DNA of 64,000 nt, taken from positions 2,301,501-2,365,500 of the forward strand of contig OY821741.1 of NCBI GenBank assembly GCA_963682055.1. The letters run 5' to 3'. The notes under the pieces are model-generated. The model saw nothing but the letters and a program-made list of their open reading frames with translations. It was not told the origin of the DNA and searched no databases. The stretch is from Primula veris (Eukaryota > Streptophyta > Magnoliopsida > Ericales > Primulaceae). Within the stretch, counting starts at the first letter, position 1; every line of letters begins with the position of its first letter. The position numbers and the translations under genes were made by a program. Below are positions 1-11,580 of the stretch, one piece after another.

Positions 1-316
1 GCTTGTCAAGTAGATACAATAATCGGCTATAAGTTAGAATAACCACCGAGATCTTGTTAAAAGGGAGCTAAGCCCTTGATTGGTTACAACTTTTAACTTC
101 AGACTTTTGGCATTTTTGCTGAAAAGTGGGACTGCATTTGGTTAATCAGCAACAAAGCTGACCCTTTTTGGGTTTTTTTACCACGAAAGAGATTGAAGCT
201 TTACGCTGAATGAACCTAGCTACCTAAAAAAACTCCATCTTGTAGGTAAACCTTTATATTTTACCTGCTAATTTATATGTAAGCAAACTGCGACAATTGA
301 ACTTTTAAAACCCGAC

Positions 317-508
317 CTTGAAGAGAAGAAAAACTTTCCGTGCCAAGCTAGTATTTTTGTCAACAACTTGAGCGGTGCCAGGCTCTCCATTGCTTATGAA
401 TTTCGAACCATATTGTATTGCCCTGCGTATCTTGTCCCTAGCTTCAGCCTTATTTAGATACAGCACAACGAGGGCAAGTTCTGTTCTGGCCACATCTAGT
501 GTAGTCAT
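317..508 (-). CDS. PEX11: PEX11 copy A, exon 1 only (rest lies left of the window)
   Basis: This is the first coding exon of a plant peroxisomal membrane protein 11 (PEX11c/d/e class), which drives peroxisome elongation and proliferation. It encodes 64 residues from [20 protein letters not shown] to [10 protein letters not shown] and ends at a GT donor (bases 316-315 on the minus strand) in phase 0. The start is the first ATG and matches the usual family N-terminus. An AG acceptor lies just upstream (minus strand ...CACAG then GTACTTTTAAGG), so a 5'UTR intron is possible. Exons 2-7 would lie left of base 1. The same exon at 28839-29030 belongs to complete copy B. Family assignment is from recognised sequence; the position of the missing exons is inferred from copy B. 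Confidence 0.9.
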
Positions 509-1994
509 AATTAATCCTTAAAAGTACCTGTGATGTTAATTTCAAGTTTAGCTATAAATTTTAAAAAGATAGATTTGACTAGAAGAACACAAACTATGGC
601 ATCATTAGCTTGCATTTTATAAGCTTAGACTTTTTGCCTGTTCACTTTAACTTTGACTGTATTTGATTGACCAACCTATAAGCTGAGTTCTTTTTTATCT
701 GTAACCTGTATAAAGCTTAATCTTTAGGCTAAAGGAAAGTCCAGCTTATCGCTTACAAATTGCAACCAAACAAGCATTGTGATTCCAAAGAAGAAATACT
801 TGATGGATGGAAAATGAAAAAATATAAGAGTAACAGATTACAGAAAGTTCAGTCCCGACAACTCAAACTTAATAATAGCTGAACAAAGTCTAGAGATGTG
901 TTTTTCACAATAATGTGTTTTACTAACTGATGAAAAATCAGCGTCTTGCCCATAAACTATATGAACATTACAGAAGAAAATAAGCACCGATATCCCTTTC
1001 CCCAATATAAATTTATTTGTTTCTGACTTGGCGTTAGCTAGATCGATTTGTTTCTTACATAATAGGTTGGAATATGTTCTGGATCTTCCTTACTACATAG
1101 ATAACATTACAGACTAAAAGATTCCTGCGGTGATTTTATTTTTTCTTCTCTTTTATTTTGTGTCAGTATCTATAGTTTTTAGTAACACACTCTCAACAAA
1201 CCCCATGAGGAGAAATCACAGGTAAATAACTGAACGTACAAAGGGGTTAATTAGTGGTTTGAAAAACATCAGCATCAGCTATAAAATGGAGGCTCAAACA
1301 TTTTAACAATTCCCTCAAAAATAAGTCGAATAAAGGTGCAACAAGCCAACTAATATCACCATGTTAGGCTCTACATTTAAAAAAAATTATGAACCATGGA
1401 CATCTTCAACAACATTTCTTACCAACCCATAATACCACAATATAAGCACATGTTCTAAATAATATAGTTTGATCCACAATGGACACTAACAGAGACCTTT
1501 AGGGAGGGTGTAATAAAGGCCTGTTTGGTAGCACACAAATGGTTGAGGTAACTAACAGAGAAGCTCAACTAAAAGCACAAAACGTTAAGAGCAATAAACA
1601 AAAATTGACTTTTATGGGTTGACTATTTAAATTATGATTATATAATGTTATAATTAGTGTTGTTGATGTAGCTATGGTATTTTTAATATTTTATTACTGA
1701 CATTGTCAGTTGTCGCATTTGCTAAAAGAATAAAAAATAATCTATTAAATATTTGGTTGCTTAATTAGGTACTCCTGCTGAATATTTGAGAACATGAAAA
1801 CAATTTATCAATAAGTTGAAAGTTTTCGCGACCGATGACAAATAAACTTTGCTTATTTATTGAAATCCTGCGCCAAATAAAACTAAATAGATATTTCAAA
1901 GTTTCCAACATTATATTATTTGTACCACTTGGTCATTTTTTTGACGGTAATTTAAACTACGTACATTTCATTTAAACTGGAGTAATTTTAATAT
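509..1994. other. Non-coding: upstream region of PEX11 (minus strand)
   Basis: No ORF or RNA gene is recognised. It should hold the 5'UTR and promoter of the leftward PEX11 gene. A motif GGCCTGTTTGGTAGCAC near 1519 resembles the ends of plant hAT-type MITEs, but I could not find its partner. Copies lie at 29031-30516 and 57503-58988. Confidence 0.5.
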
Positions 1995-3000
1995 GGGGGA
2001 ATTCTCTATAAGTAACTTATAACAAGTTATATTACTCATAGATATCTTCATAAGTTCACATTTCTCATAGGTATCTCTTTTTAATTATTTAGTTTATTTA
2101 CTAAAGAGTATTACAAACCAAAATATAATAGACATATTTTATCCTTCTACAAACCCAAAAAAATAGTTTTAAATTACAACAAAATAAAAAAAAAACACAA
2201 AAAAATTATAAAAAATATAAAAAATCACAAAAAATGAAAAAAATCACAAAAAATCACAAAAAATCATAAACAATTATAAAAAATCATAAAAAATTATAAA
2301 AAAAATAAAAAGAACTATAAAAAATGAAAAATTCATAAAAAAATCACAAACTTTTTAACAAATTACAAAAAAAAATATAATTTTTTTTGTCAATATAACA
2401 CTTTTTATACCGAAAAATCTGTTTTATCATAAAAAACACTTTTTCCATCAAAAAGTGATTTTTTTAATACAAAAAGTGGTTTTTACATGAAAATGTGCTT
2501 TTTTTTTTAATCTAAATGAGCTGAAAGTGCATCTAGTTCAGTCGAAAGTACGTATAGTTTAGTCAAAAGTGTATATAGTTCAATAAAAATGCATATAGTT
2601 CAGTCGAAAGTGCATATAGTTAGTCAAAAGTGCATAAAATTGAGTCGAAATTGCATTCAATTGAGCTAAAAATACATCTAGTTCCGTTGAAAGTGCATAC
2701 AATTCAGTCGAAAGTAAATATAATTTTTTTTGATTTTTTTCATTTTATATAATTTTTTATTATTTTTTATAATTTTTTATGATTTTTTTTTTTATTTTTT
2801 TATAATTTTTTGTGATTTTTATAATTTTTTATGATTTTTTTCATTTATGAGGGAGAGAGAGAGATATTTTCTGTTTTTTTATGAAATTAGATTTTTTTTT
2901 AATTTATATAGTATGAAAAAGTGGTACCTAAGTGAAATGCAAATTATAATAGGTATCTAGTGGGAATTAAAGTTCAAAGTGGTACATATGAGGTATTAAT
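1995..3000. repeat. Foldback element: A-rich arm, mini-repeat core, T-rich arm
   Basis: A left arm of repeated AAAAAATCACAAAAAATCATAA-like words (about 2160-2370) faces a right arm of the complementary T-rich words (about 2720-2850). Between them are mini-repeats of the type AGTTCAGTCGAAAGTGCATA. The outermost sequences are also imperfect inverted repeats (left around 2030-2090 with ATAGGTATCTC; right around 2930-2990 with ATAGGTATCTAG). I see no target duplication. It looks like a non-autonomous foldback transposon; the class is unknown and the ends are approximate. Confidence 0.5.
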
Positions 3001-3581
3001 TCTTTTAATATCGATAGGCAATTTCGCGGGTTTTAACCTGACCCGACCCGAGGACGAAGTTGTACTTTTACCCATTTGATCCGACCCGACCCGACCCATT
3101 TGACCCGTTTTTAAAAAAATATATTTAAAAAAAAATCTCATAAATGTCAAAGATTTGAAATAAAATTTGTTAGTTAGATTAAAAAATCATTTGATTTAGA
3201 AGTATAATATAAAAATAATATAAAATAGAGAGTTTAATATATATGAGAGAGAAGAGAGAGGGTGTGTTAAGTTGCATTTTTTTTAATTTGCACTTTTACC
3301 CATTTAAATCCGACCCGACCCGAATATAATTGCACTTTTACCTGGCCCGCGACGGGTCGGGTCGGGTCGAAACCCACGAAATTGCCATCCCTAGTCATAC
3401 TCCATCAAACTTGAAAATATTGTCCTAAAAGCCAGATTTTGAAAATTCCGAGTTATCAAATCAAAATTTCAAAACCGTCAAATGTGCACTCTCAAACAAA
3501 TTTGTGAAGATGGAGCGGCGCTAGTTCTTCAAAATTTATGTCATCGAGTCTACTCAATATAGAAAACATGCATATGTAACC
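2448..3581 (+). repeat. Intra-unit segmental duplication, member 1
   Basis: This 1.1-kb stretch recurs in direct orientation at 14313-15384 with moderate divergence. It includes the core and right arm of the foldback element, the CCCGACCC-rich MITE and about 195 bp of flank, ending at ...CATGCATATGTAACC. Because the second copy lacks the left A-rich arm, the stretch was copied as a piece rather than transposed as a whole element. Confidence 0.9.
3017..3386. mobile_element. MITE with GGCAATTTCG termini and CCCGACCC repeats (hAT-like)
   Basis: The left end GGCAATTTCGCGGGTTTTAA is matched by the complement of the right end GAAACCCACGAAATTGCC. Both ends carry runs of CCGACCC/GGGTCGG. The right end continues to ATCCCTAG, whose complement CTAGGGATGGCAATTTCG is the usual terminus of this common plant hAT-like MITE type; the left end lacks the GGATG part. 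No clear 8-bp target duplication is visible. There is no coding capacity. Confidence 0.6.
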
Positions 3582-3854
3582 CGGCCCATATATTTACTTT
3601 GACATTTGAAGGCAAATATATTGTGACATTTTACTTCTTACAGCACTTTCAAATATGGTTTTTTATAAGTCGCCCTAGTTGATTATAATCACTTGCTTAT
3701 AAACAACAGAGCTTGATTCATACTAAAATATAAAACATAAAAAGCTCGTTTTACTGCTTTTTACGCCGTTAAAACTTGTACTTTTAGCATAGCTTTTGTA
3801 AACGCTTTATGTCAAATTTTAGCTAATAAAAACACTGATAGTCTATTACATTGT

Positions 3855-4960
3855 CAAAAATTACATTAGATTGTCAAAAAACTTGAATTATATTATTAAA
3901 AAATTTGTATTAGATTGTCAAAAAAATTGTATTAGATTATTATAGAAATTGAATTAGATTGTCTATTACATTGTCAAAAATTGCATTAGATTGTAAAAAA
4001 TAAAATTATATTAGATTGTCAAAAACTTGTATTAGTTTGTAAAAAAAATTGTCAATTATTTTGTATTATAGTGTCAAAAATGTTGTTTAGATTGTCAAAA
4101 AAAACGTATTAGATTGTCAAATTTTTTGTATTAAATTGCCAAAAAAAACGAATTATATTGTTCAAAATTTTGTATTAGATTGTAAAAAAAATTGTATTAG
4201 ATTGTCAAAAAAAATATATTAGATTGTCGAAAATTTGTATTAGATTGTCAAAAAAAATCATTAGATTGTTAAAAAAAATTATATTAAATTATCAAAAAAA
4301 GGTTATTAGATTGTCAAAAAATTGTATTACATTGTTACAAAAATTGTATTATATTTTCTATTTATTGTCAAAAATTTGTATTAGATTGTCGAGAATTTGC
4401 ATTATATTTTCAAAAAACTTGTATTAGATTGTCAAAATTTTTATATACAATTGTCTATTAGATTGTCAAATAAATTATATTAGATTTTCAAAAAAAATTA
4501 TATTAGATTGTAAAAAAATGTATTACATTGTCAAAAAATGTGTATTATATTCTCACAAAAATTGCATTAGATTGTCAACAAAAATTTGTATTAGATTGTA
4601 AAAAAAAATTCGAAAATTTTAATTTTTTTTCGAAATTTTATAATTTTTCAGGATTTTTTTTTTCCTGGAATTTTATATTTTCTTTAGTATTTTATATTTT
4701 TCCGGAATTTTTATAAATTTTGGAAGAGATTGTTAAAATTATTTTATTTTTTTTGGATTTTTTTTTTAGTTTTTTGGATTTTTTTTTCAATTTTTCATTT
4801 TTCATTTTTTTTTACAAATTTATAATTTTATAAATTTTCTGGATTTTATTTTATTTTTTTTACAATTTTTTTTTTAGTTTTTTTTTTATGGATTTTATTT
4901 TAATGTTTTCAAATTTTTTTACATTTTTTTTATTTGGACAAAATGTGTTGGATTTATATA
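3855..4960. repeat. ATTAGATTGTC minisatellite and adjoining T-rich tract
   Basis: More than thirty imperfect units of about 20-25 bp, built on ATTAGATTGTCAAAAAATTGT, run to about 4610. A T-rich tract follows to about 4960. Small ORFs through it are artefacts of the repeat. It may be the core and one arm of another foldback element, but no matching A-rich arm is evident. Confidence 0.85.
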
Positions 4961-5099
4961 TATATTGACAAGGACACTAATTTGCAATAAATATTTTAAA
5001 AATAGTAACAAATATTAAATTAATAGTTTTAAAAGTTAACAATCAAAAATTGACTGTGTTGGGCCAATGTATTTTAAAGGTGGTCATAGTTTAAAATAA

Positions 5100-5207
5100 G
5101 AGGTTGGATTTTTATACTACACTTTTTCTGAAAAAACGCACAAACCGTACATTTAATTTACGGTTTACAGAAATTACATGCAAACCGTACATTAAATGTA
5201 CGGTTTG

Positions 5208-5239
<32 letters not shown>

Positions 5240-5789
5240 GTAATTTCAATTTGTAAAATAGGAAAAATATATAAAATATGCAAATCTATAATTCACTTAG
5301 CTATATATAATTGTTTGTTGTTTGTTTATATTAATTATAGAAATTATAATAATTGTTGATATTTGTCCCATTTTTTGCAACTGTTCGGAAAGGAAGCAAC
5401 TGTTCGGAAATGAAACAAGCAACTGTTCGGAAACGAAGCAAGCAACTGTTCGGAAAGGAAGGAAGCAACTGTTCGGAAAGGAAGCAACTGTTCGGAAAAA
5501 TTTTCGCTCGGGGCGCTGCCCCGCACCCCGCCCGCTGTCCTGGCAGCGGGACCCCAGCCAGGGGCTCTCGCCCCTTGGACCCTGCCAGGGGCTCTGCCCC
5601 TAGGACCCCGCCAGGGGCTCTGCCCCTTGGAACCCCGTTTCAATTATTCATATTCAATTATACGTTTGCATGTAATTTCTGTAAACCGTAAATTAAATGT
5701 ACGGTTTGCATGTAATTTCTGTAAACCGTAAATTAAATGTACGGTTTGTGCGTTTTTTCAGAAAAAGTGTAGTATAAAAATACAATCTC
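5100..5789. mobile_element. Mutator-like foldback element with long TIRs and 9-bp target duplication
   Basis: The termini read GAGGTTGGATTTTTATACTAC (left) and, on the complement, GAGATTGTATTTTTATACTAC (right). They continue as near-perfect inverted repeats containing CTGAAAAAACGCACAAACCG and ACATTTAATTTACGG. The flanks carry the 9-bp direct repeat TTAAAATAA at 5091-5099 and 5790-5798. A 9-bp duplication with GAG-starting long TIRs is typical of Mutator-like elements. The interior holds a poly(T) run, AT-rich DNA and an antisense copia LTR fragment. The right arm contains a tandem duplication of about 41 bp. No transposase is present. Confidence 0.75.
5376..5665 (-). repeat. Antisense fragment of the copia LTR inside the Mutator-like element
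   Basis: On the minus strand this reads ACGTATAATTGAATATGAAT, then a GC-rich block of about 26-bp repeats (CCCCTGGCGGGGTCC type), then repeats of AACAGTTGCTTCCTTTCCG. The same three modules occur in the LTRs of the copia element at 24278-27571. The GC-rich block has three units here and two in unit copy 2. Either the LTR piece was captured by the Mutator-like element, or a copia insertion here later decayed. Confidence 0.8.
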
Positions 5790-6726
5790 TTAAAATAATT
5801 ATGTTGAAAGTGGTATTATTTATTAAATAATAATATTAAATTAACCCGCTTATAAAACCCCGCATATAAATAAACTTAATAAAAAGGAAGGGAAGGAGAG
5901 CTAGAAAGAGAATTACACATTTAAAAGAAAATCTTAAGGTATTATTTATACCATTTATTATCAAATTAATTTATTGTACCTCTTTATTTTATAGTTGAAT
6001 GATAAACGTGTAGTATTTGATTAACAAGCTGAATTGAGAGATTTTATCCATCTTTTAGAACATCTATAACTAAGTTCTTTAATGCAAATAGCTTTTTTCA
6101 GATTTTAAAGTTTTTTTTTTAACTGAATGTTTTAATTTGATTGTGACCCAATTGAATTGAATTCAAATTCAAATTTATTGTATTATTTGACTGATGGTTT
6201 GGTTATGTTAGATCACAGACAAAGACTAATTGAATTCACTTTTAAAATTATTGAGCCAAAAAACTCATCTTTTGGGTTCAAATAACTCACCTTTTTTAGA
6301 TTTTTGAGCTTTAAAAAACTCGTATTTTGGGGGTAACAGAACTCATATTTTGACTGTTTCTTTTTTCTTTTTCTCTTCATAAACAACGTATTGGTGTTGA
6401 GATTGCACAACCAGTATGATGTGCAGAAAGATCGAGAGAGAACTAGAGATGGTTTAGGAATATTTTGAAAGTTTTAAATTTGATTTCTGTTATTAGTCGA
6501 GTGAGAATTTGGTTAAGGTATGAACGAGGCCAGGGAAAAGAGTAATTGAACTCAATTTTGATTCAAAGGCTGAAACTTTTTTCGTGTTTGTTGTTGGAAA
6601 ACATAGGGTAAGTAGCATATTCTTGTCTTGAAAATAGCTGGTTCTTATCTGATTACCTTCTTCGTTTCTTTTTGCTGACCAGATTTTTAATCTTTCAAGG
6701 GCAGGAAGTTGACGGCTGAGTATTCA
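5790..6726. other. Upstream region of the F-box gene
   Basis: No ORF is convincing. A good donor (ATAGG/GTAAGTAG near 6607) and an acceptor (TGCTGACCAG near 6683) suggest a 5'UTR intron ahead of the start codon at 6727. The sequence 6200-6360 is rich in AACTCAT/CTCATCTTTT words but not clearly repetitive. Confidence 0.4.
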
Positions 6727-9278
6727 ATGCAAAATCGATCTAAAACTTTGTCGTTATGTTCTAAACCACTCAAGGTGAACGCCTTTCTAGCTACATAATA
6801 ATTGCATGCTAAATTTTGCTACTTTTTTTCATGTTTTTTTTTTTTTGTTTTCTTGTTTTAAAACAACTGTTTCCCAGTTATCTTTTGGCTAAGATCCAAT
6901 ATGCTGTTCTCTAATTGTGATTTTCATGGTTACCACAATATATTGAGTTGGAGTAATGTCTATCGCCTTTTCTGATATGGGATTATAAATTTTTGTATTC
7001 AGATGTGAACCTCTTATAGGGTATTATACAAATTTTTTTGTTCTGATTTTTGCTGAGTAGAATGGGAGTAAATTTATATTGACCTAAAAGAGAATAATCT
7101 CACCGTTTGACTGCGGTCAACTACATGGTGCTTTCATTGTTTGATTACCATAAAACCAAGTTATTGGCTTTGGTATATTTATTACTTCTTATGGTGTTTA
7201 CTGGCCTCACTGTGGTTGGCAGTGAAAAAGAGTTTACTATGAAAAGAAATAAGACCAGAATCAATAAATAGTATTAACAAAATAATCCCAACTGTGCCCC
7301 ATTATTCTGGCTATGTAAGGCCTCCACAGCGTATGGGACCCATCACCTGCACCAAAATTAAATCTAACAAACCAACGTTTTTTATTCATCGCGTATCTTC
7401 CGTATTAGTTTTTTTTAGCACTGTTATTTTTTTTACTAGGCATGTCGAGGAAAGGAAAGATCAAAGGATCGGATTAGTGAACTACCCTTTGAGGTGATAG
7501 TTACTCTGGTTTCTCTGTTAACATTTAAAGAAGCAGGTCAAACAAGTATACTCTCAAGGAGATGGAGATACGCTTGGGCATACATCCCTGTTCTCAAATT
7601 TGAAGATTCCAAAACAGTATACGAGCTACGGGAGAAGAGACGGGAAGATGAAATGCCTCGGTATCTAAGATGGGTAAATAAAGTTGTAGAATCATACAAG
7701 GGTTCAGCTATTGATGAGTTTAGAGTACACTTTGATATAGACAAGACATGTGGACACATGATCGATAATTGGGTCAAATTTGTGATGGAGAGGGGGGTAA
7801 AAAAGCTTGATTTGAACTTTCTACGCACTCCATCAAGCAAGCTATGCTACACTTATACTAATTGTTCATCAATATCCAGCTATATAACCTCTCTTAAATT
7901 AGCTTTGGTAAACATTACCGGTAACGATCTCCAAGAATTCTTAAAAAGTTGCCCGAGTCTTGAATATTTATCGGTTTCAAGGTCAGAATTACTTGTAAAC
8001 TTGGAAGTTGCTGGGGAAACACTTAAATTAAAATACTTGGAGATTTATTATTGTTTTGAGGTAAAATGTATTGAGATTTCTGCACCTAATCTCATATCAT
8101 TTAGCTATGCTGGGCCTATCATCGGTATGCCTTTCAAACAAACCCCTAAAGCTTGCTACACTTTTCGTTGGTGGGGACTATGTCCAATATTTGACAACTC
8201 ACTTTCTCGAATTTTCGAGCTATCTCCTCCTTTTGGACGCACTTACACTGGACCTAGGTATTGGATATAAGGTTAGTCAGTGCTTTATACTGTTTATCTA
8301 TTTCTTACGCCTTTTTGTGGTCATCTTTAAAGCATATATTCCCGTCATTTGTTTGATAAAAAAAATGGTTTTTGTTATCCAGTATTTCATGAGATTTGCT
8401 GATCAGTTTCCTCAATGCAAAAGGCTCAAACAGCTGGAAGTGGTAGCCGATCCAATGTATGCTGAGAACCTTTTCCGATTCGCTCATTTGATAAAGGCTT
8501 GCCCGTTCTTGCATAAATTTGTGCTTAAGGTAATATACATCTTTCTTTTGAACTACATTAGTTATCAATATACAAGTAACAGTGTGTGTCTTCTATATTA
8601 TATGGCAATCAATCTTTGAAACACTGTTTTGACTATTTCTGGGTCAAATTTATGCAGTTTTGTATACAACAATGTTATGGAATAACGTAGTTCAAGAACA
8701 ATTTAATGTAGCCAGTTTAGCTAATAAAGGAGAAACCGTGCCAAAAAGTGCGTTTGATGTCTCTGCAAGAAGAGCTTGATTCTATTAAGTGGGGTTCGAA
8801 GAAAACATGGTGATACGTTAAGATATGAATACGTGAAAACAAGAAATGCGCATTTTTGAGAAAATTTGAATTTATGCCTATTTTTAGATTGATTAGGGTT
8901 TGTGCTAATTTTACGTTTTCAATACTGGCATTAATTTGGTTCTTTTATGCCATACTGTTTGTTTAATCACAGCTGACTTGGGATCACCCTGATAGAGAAA
9001 AGAGAAAACCGCGAAATAAAAAAGCTTGTCGTCATGACCACCTGAAAGTCATTGAGATTCTAGGATTCGATGGGCACGTAATTGATTTAGAGTTTATAAA
9101 TTATCTAATAAAGAGTTGTGTTGCCTTGGAGAAGATTGTTCTTGATACTCGTGATCCATTATTCCTTAATACTCCATGGAAGTTTGAGGAGAGGAAGAAA
9201 ATTAGAAGAGCCGGCAAAAAGGCAGAGGAACTTCGTGCGGAGCTGCTTCCTCGTGGGGTTGATTTGATTATCATCTAG
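6727..9278 (+). pseudogene. F-box/LRR/FBD protein gene, four exons, one frameshift (copy 1)
   Basis: The inferred exons are 6727-6774, 7440-8271, 8383-8529 and 8973-9278, all with GT-AG introns joining in phase 0. Exon 2 opens the F-box (RISELPFEVIVTLVSLL, then TSILSRRWRYAW), followed by leucine-rich segments (SLEYLSVSRSE). Exons 3 and 4 give the FBD-like end (FRFAHLIKACPFLHKFVLK; HLKVIEILGFDGHVIDL) and a basic tail. Such proteins are substrate adaptors of SCF ubiquitin ligases; the target here is unknown. Exon 2 is 832 bp, one base too long: near 8140 (run AAACCCCTAAAG) the frame changes, giving a stop at 8268-8270 if read straight on. The rest, about 443 codons, is open. Unit copy 2 shares the shift, so it predates the array. 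Exon 1 is the least certain part. Confidence 0.75.
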
Positions 9279-9628
9279 TTTTATAATTTGTCTGGGATAA
9301 TAGGGTTGTTATTTAAATATGTCGGAATCAGGCTGAATAATGTTAATTTATCATGTATAGTCATATTTGAGGATGTGGTGAATCAGTAATTTTATAATTG
9401 TGGCTTTGATGAAGATGTCCAAGTTGAACGGTGTGTTTGATCTGACAAACAAATATCAGTCTAAACATCATTTAGAGTGCTTAATTTATTATATGCAATA
9501 TGCTTCTCGATGGCAACTCATTTTCATTTGTTTTTTTAATTTGTTTTATCTCTAGAACCTGGTTGATCGGGATCACGTTTTGAGTTTCGGAGGTGTTTTG
9601 TTCTCCTTATATAACGTTGATATCTTAT
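9279..9628. other. 3' region of the F-box gene
   Basis: Probable 3'UTR and spacer. No ORF, RNA gene or element end is recognised before the foldback element that starts near 9629. Confidence 0.4.
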
Positions 9629-10925
9629 CTACAACTTAATTAAATATTAATTCATGAAATTGGAACTAATTAAAAATTGGTCCATTTTTACTAACTAACC
9701 AAGGGGTAAATTTTGGATTGATACAACTTAATTAAGTATTAGTCCATGAAACTGAAACTAATTAAGAATTAGTACATTTTCCTAACTAACCAATAAAAAT
9801 GTAAAAATTAAGAAAAAATAAAAAAAATTTAGAAAATAAAAATGGAAAAATAAATAAAAAAAAAAGAAAAAATCCAAAAAAATTTAAAAGAAGCAAAACC
9901 CCGAAAAAACACGAATAAAATTTTAAAAATCCCAAAAAATCTAAATCAACAAAAATCCAAAAAAAACAACAGTATGAATAGTTTAAAGTCATTTTAAAAA
10001 CACTATGAGTCGTTTTAAATCATTGTAAAAACAGTGTGAGTCGATTTAAGTCATTTTATAAACAGTATGGGTCGTTTTAAAAAACAATCTGAGTCGTTTT
10101 AAATTATTTTAAAAACAGTCTTGAGTAATTTTAAAAACAATGAGTCATTTTAAGTCATTTTAAAAATAGTATAAGTCGTTTTAAATTATTTTAAGTCATG
10201 TAAAGTTATTTCGAGTCATTTGAAAACAATTGCAAGTTATTTTAAAGTTTATAACATTGTTTGGACTTTTCGGCTTTTTCCGACTTTTTTGAACTTTTTT
10301 TCTTTTTTTTTGTGATTTTGGATTTTTCTTGGTTTTTTTTTTCATTTTTTACCAATTTTCGGATTTTTTTCGGGTTTCCGACTTTCTTGAACGTTTTTTC
10401 ATTTTTTTGTGATTTTGGATTTTTCTTGGTTTTTTTTAAAATTTTTTACCATTTTTCGGGTTCCCGGCTTATTTGAACGTTTTTTCATTTTTTTGCGATT
10501 TTGTATTTTTCTTGGTTTTTATTTTAAATTTTTCACCAATTTTCAGGGGGTTTTCGGGTTCCCGACTTTTTTGAATGTTTTTTCATTGTTTTGTGATTTT
10601 GGATTTTTTTTAATCTTTTTACCAATTTCGGGTTTTTTCGGGTTTCCGATTTTTTTGAACTTTATTTTATTTTATTTTTGTGAATTTTGTTTTTTGGAAA
10701 TTTCTTGATTTTTTTAGCATTTTTTTCGGGTTTCCCACTTTTTTTAATGGTTTTTTGAGTTTTTTTTTGAGTTTTTTTTTTAAAAAAATTATGATTTTTT
10801 TTTTTAAGGTTTTCCTATTTTTTCCATTTTATTTTTATTAGGTAATTAGTTGAGTGACCAATCCTTAATTAATTTTACAAATAATGGACCAATTCTTAAT
10901 TAAATTTTATAGGGTGACTAATTCT
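9629..10925. repeat. Large foldback element with A-rich and T-rich arms
   Basis: The ends are imperfect inverted repeats of the type TTAATTAAGAATTGGTCCATT. The left one is duplicated in tandem (about 9629-9720 and 9722-9793). Inside come an A-rich arm (9795-9970), mini-repeats of GTCATTTTAAAAACAGTATG type (9975-10250), and a T-rich arm made of about five units of roughly 90 bp (GTGATTTTGGATTTTTCTTGG). The flanks show an imperfect direct repeat (GATATC..TTATCT.CAACT at 9618 and 10926), which may be a target duplication. It probably inserted into the broken antisense ORF at 10930-11026. Low-complexity ORFs inside are not genes. Confidence 0.55.
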
Positions 10926-10929
10926 GATA

Positions 10930-11026
10930 TCGCATTATCTGCAACTCTCATTCAGCATCGCGGAGCATCCTTTTCACATTATTATAGGAAGTCTCAAATG
11001 CCTCCACTTGTGAGGCTAGAGCTCAT
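10930..11026 (-). pseudogene. Broken second antisense ORF of the Tat-like remnant
   Basis: On the minus strand an ATG at 11026-11024 opens a short reading frame starting MSSSLTS. It then shifts frame and continues as EAFETSYNNVKRMLRDAE before a stop and the edge of the foldback element. A TATA box lies about 115 bp upstream (near 11143). The frameshift plus stop show that it is dead. It reads as the N-terminus of a coiled-coil protein similar in style to the ORF at 11581-11922. Confidence 0.4.
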
Positions 11027-11138
11027 ATGGTGAAAGGGTTGACATGTTAAAAATAGAAAAAGTGTAAAAAATAAAATAATATGCAATAAGAGGAAAAACG
11101 ATAGAGAAATAATGAAGAGAAAATATGCCAAAATGGGG

Positions 11139-11300
11139 TATTTATAGAGGGATTAAGAAAGCATGAAGTGGGGAATCGCAACCGTTCGCCAAAAAGTTTC
11201 TACAAACGTGTGCATTGAAGAGACGCATCTGATCAAGGAGACTCTTGGATTCGTGGCAATATTGGATAAATACAAATGTGGAAAAGTCACTACACACGTG
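11139..11300 (-). promoter_or_regulatory. Promoter-like region: TATA box and G-box
   Basis: On the minus strand CTCTATAAATACC (about 11137-11149) is a good plant TATA box facing the broken ORF that starts at 11026. About 150 bp further upstream a palindromic ACACGTGT (core 11295-11300) is a G-box/ABRE-type bZIP/bHLH site. The spacing suits a real promoter; activity is unproven. Confidence 0.4.
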
Positions 11301-11580
11301 TCACCCGGGAAGTGCAACGGTTTTAAAAAGAATGGGAAAGACAAAGCATGCACAAGATCAATCTTTTCGAAATTTGGATAGATACGTGCACATGGCTCAA
11401 TAAAATCCATCATAGCATCACAGAATACGTGGCAAGAAGAAATAATACGAAAATATGATACAATTAAAAGACTAACAACGGATAAATGATGAGAATAAAG
11501 ATTTTATTAAATTAAAGAGTTCGATTACATAGAGGTGTTACATCTTCAAATAAAAAGAAAAAGAAATTGCAAGAAATAAA

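Noticed and set aside
4224..4716. Lysine/isoleucine-rich ORFs
   Set aside because: They are produced by the ATTAGATTGTC minisatellite and adjoining T-rich tract.
5322..5691. Overlapping ORFs of 93-112 codons in three frames
   Set aside because: They read the GC-rich LTR repeats inside the Mutator-like element; no family features.
7294..7497. 67-codon ORF just before the F-box exon
   Set aside because: It lies in intron 1 and in a frame that does not join the F-box.
9786..10708. Phenylalanine-rich ORFs in both strands
   Set aside because: They are translations of the A-rich and T-rich arms of the foldback element.
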